Source: Saprospiraceae bacterium (GTDB lineage: Bacteria; Bacteroidota; Bacteroidia; Chitinophagales; Saprospiraceae). Taken from it: a stretch of DNA of 26,082 nucleotides. Below, one piece after another: positions 25,674-26,082 of this stretch; the stretch's first letter is position 1; every line of letters begins with the position of its first letter. The stretch spans positions 1-26,082 of the forward strand of contig JABDLW010000534.1 in the NCBI GenBank assembly GCA_013001805.1, written 5' to 3'. The notes under the pieces are model-generated. The model saw only the letters and a program-made list of their open reading frames with translations. It did not search any database and was not told the DNA's origin. The position numbers and the translations under genes are program-made.

Positions 25674-26082
25674 ATGAGGGCAATTTGGAAAGGACATATC
25701 CGCTTTTCGCTGGTGACTATTCCCATCAGAATGTACAGTGCTATAGAATCCAGCCAGTCTATAAGTTTTCGTCAATTACACAAAGAAGACAATGGACCAA
25801 TCGGATATCAGAAGGTCTGTAAAGTGTGCGATGAAAAGGTTACTGGGTCAGATATTGTTAAGGGCTACGAATATGAATCGGATCAGTATGTGATCGTCGA
25901 GGACCAGGATTTGCAGAAAATAAAATTAAAAAGTACCAAGGTTATTGACATCGAAGCCTTCGTCAATGCCGATGAGGTAAATCCGGCGCTGTTTGACTCG
26001 CCCTATTTTGCTGGCCCTGACGGTGAAGTTGCTTCCAAAGCTTACTCACTTCTCTGCCAAACCTTAAAGGACAGTAATAAGT
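25674..26082 (+). CDS. ku: Ku, DNA end-binding protein for NHEJ (3' end beyond window)
   Basis: Start of a bacterial Ku gene; the first 136 codons are present and open to the window edge. The translation begins MRAIWKGHIRFSLVTIPIRMYSA, the classic bacterial Ku N-terminus. It continues with ISFRQLHKEDNGPIGYQKVCKVC, the GYEYESDQYVIVEDQDL motif and an IDIEAFVNADEVNPALFDSPYF segment, all in family order. Full-length bacterial Ku is usually about 250-300 aa, so about half is missing. Ku forms a homodimeric ring that threads onto broken DNA ends and recruits LigD, whose gene lies just upstream on the same strand. The 158-bp spacer has hairpins and promoter-like sequence, so ku may have its own promoter. 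There is no SD site before the ATG, as is common in this phylum. The truncation comes from the window boundary, not from a mutation. Confidence 0.95.
   Translation, partial: MRAIWKGHIRFSLVTIPIRMYSAIESSQSISFRQLHKEDNGPIGYQKVCKVCDEKVTGSDIVKGYEYESDQYVIVEDQDLQKIKLKSTKVIDIEAFVNADEVNPALFDSPYFAGPDGEVASKAYSLLCQTLKDSNK

Noticed and set aside
1..26082. Possible defence island, prophage or integrative element, given the Xer-type recombinase and NHEJ genes
   Set aside because: The recombinase is in a housekeeping-like operon with lptB. No attachment repeats, phage, transposase, toxin or restriction genes are visible, and LigD-Ku is a repair system, not evidence of a mobile element.

Overview
The window looks like a chromosomal segment of a free-living Bacteroidota bacterium, probably from the Saprospiria/Cytophagia side of the phylum. 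The reasons are phylum-specific proteins: a PorP/SprF-type membrane protein, a secreted adhesin with a gliding-motility-type C-terminal domain (CHU_C), a protease with a type A sorting tail for the type IX secretion system (T9SS), a Big_5-type lipoprotein next to lptB, and few Shine-Dalgarno sites. Composition looks even throughout. I see no insertion sequence, phage, tRNA, rRNA or CRISPR array.

Layout. (1) 135-3414, plus strand: a likely operon of a XerC/XerD-type recombinase, a lipoprotein with Ig-like and carboxypeptidase-regulatory-like folds, and the LPS-export ATPase LptB. (2) 7728-3437, minus strand: an orphan NarL/LuxR-type response regulator, an 860-residue adhesin (three cohesin-like domains, four SprB-like repeats, CHU_C tail) and a PorP/SprF-like protein, closely spaced and probably one surface-adhesin module. 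(3) 8049-15235, plus strand: a 1167-residue outer-membrane beta-barrel-like protein of unknown function, then an 1194-residue secreted reprolysin-like zinc protease with a P-domain and a T9SS tail. (4) 17868-15268, minus strand: topoisomerase IV subunit A (parC), with no parE beside it. (5) 18070-20880, plus strand: an ECF sigma factor, overlapped by a protein that joins a duplicated cytoplasmic anti-sigma-like motif and one transmembrane helix to a beta-barrel-like C-terminal region, then a DUF547 lipoprotein. (6) 23058-20911, minus strand: a PQQ-dependent dehydrogenase lipoprotein with a built-in cytochrome c domain. (7) 23197 to the right edge, plus strand: DNA ligase D (polymerase-phosphoesterase-ligase) and the first 136 codons of ku, a bacterial non-homologous end-joining pair.

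Most of the window serves the cell envelope: LPS export, lipoproteins, T9SS cargo and outer-membrane barrels. The two most interesting points are the sigma factor paired with a protein whose two halves suggest different membranes, and the regulator/cohesin-adhesin/PorP module. Nothing here is clearly a wholly new system, and functions are inferred from recognisable motifs, not from database searches.
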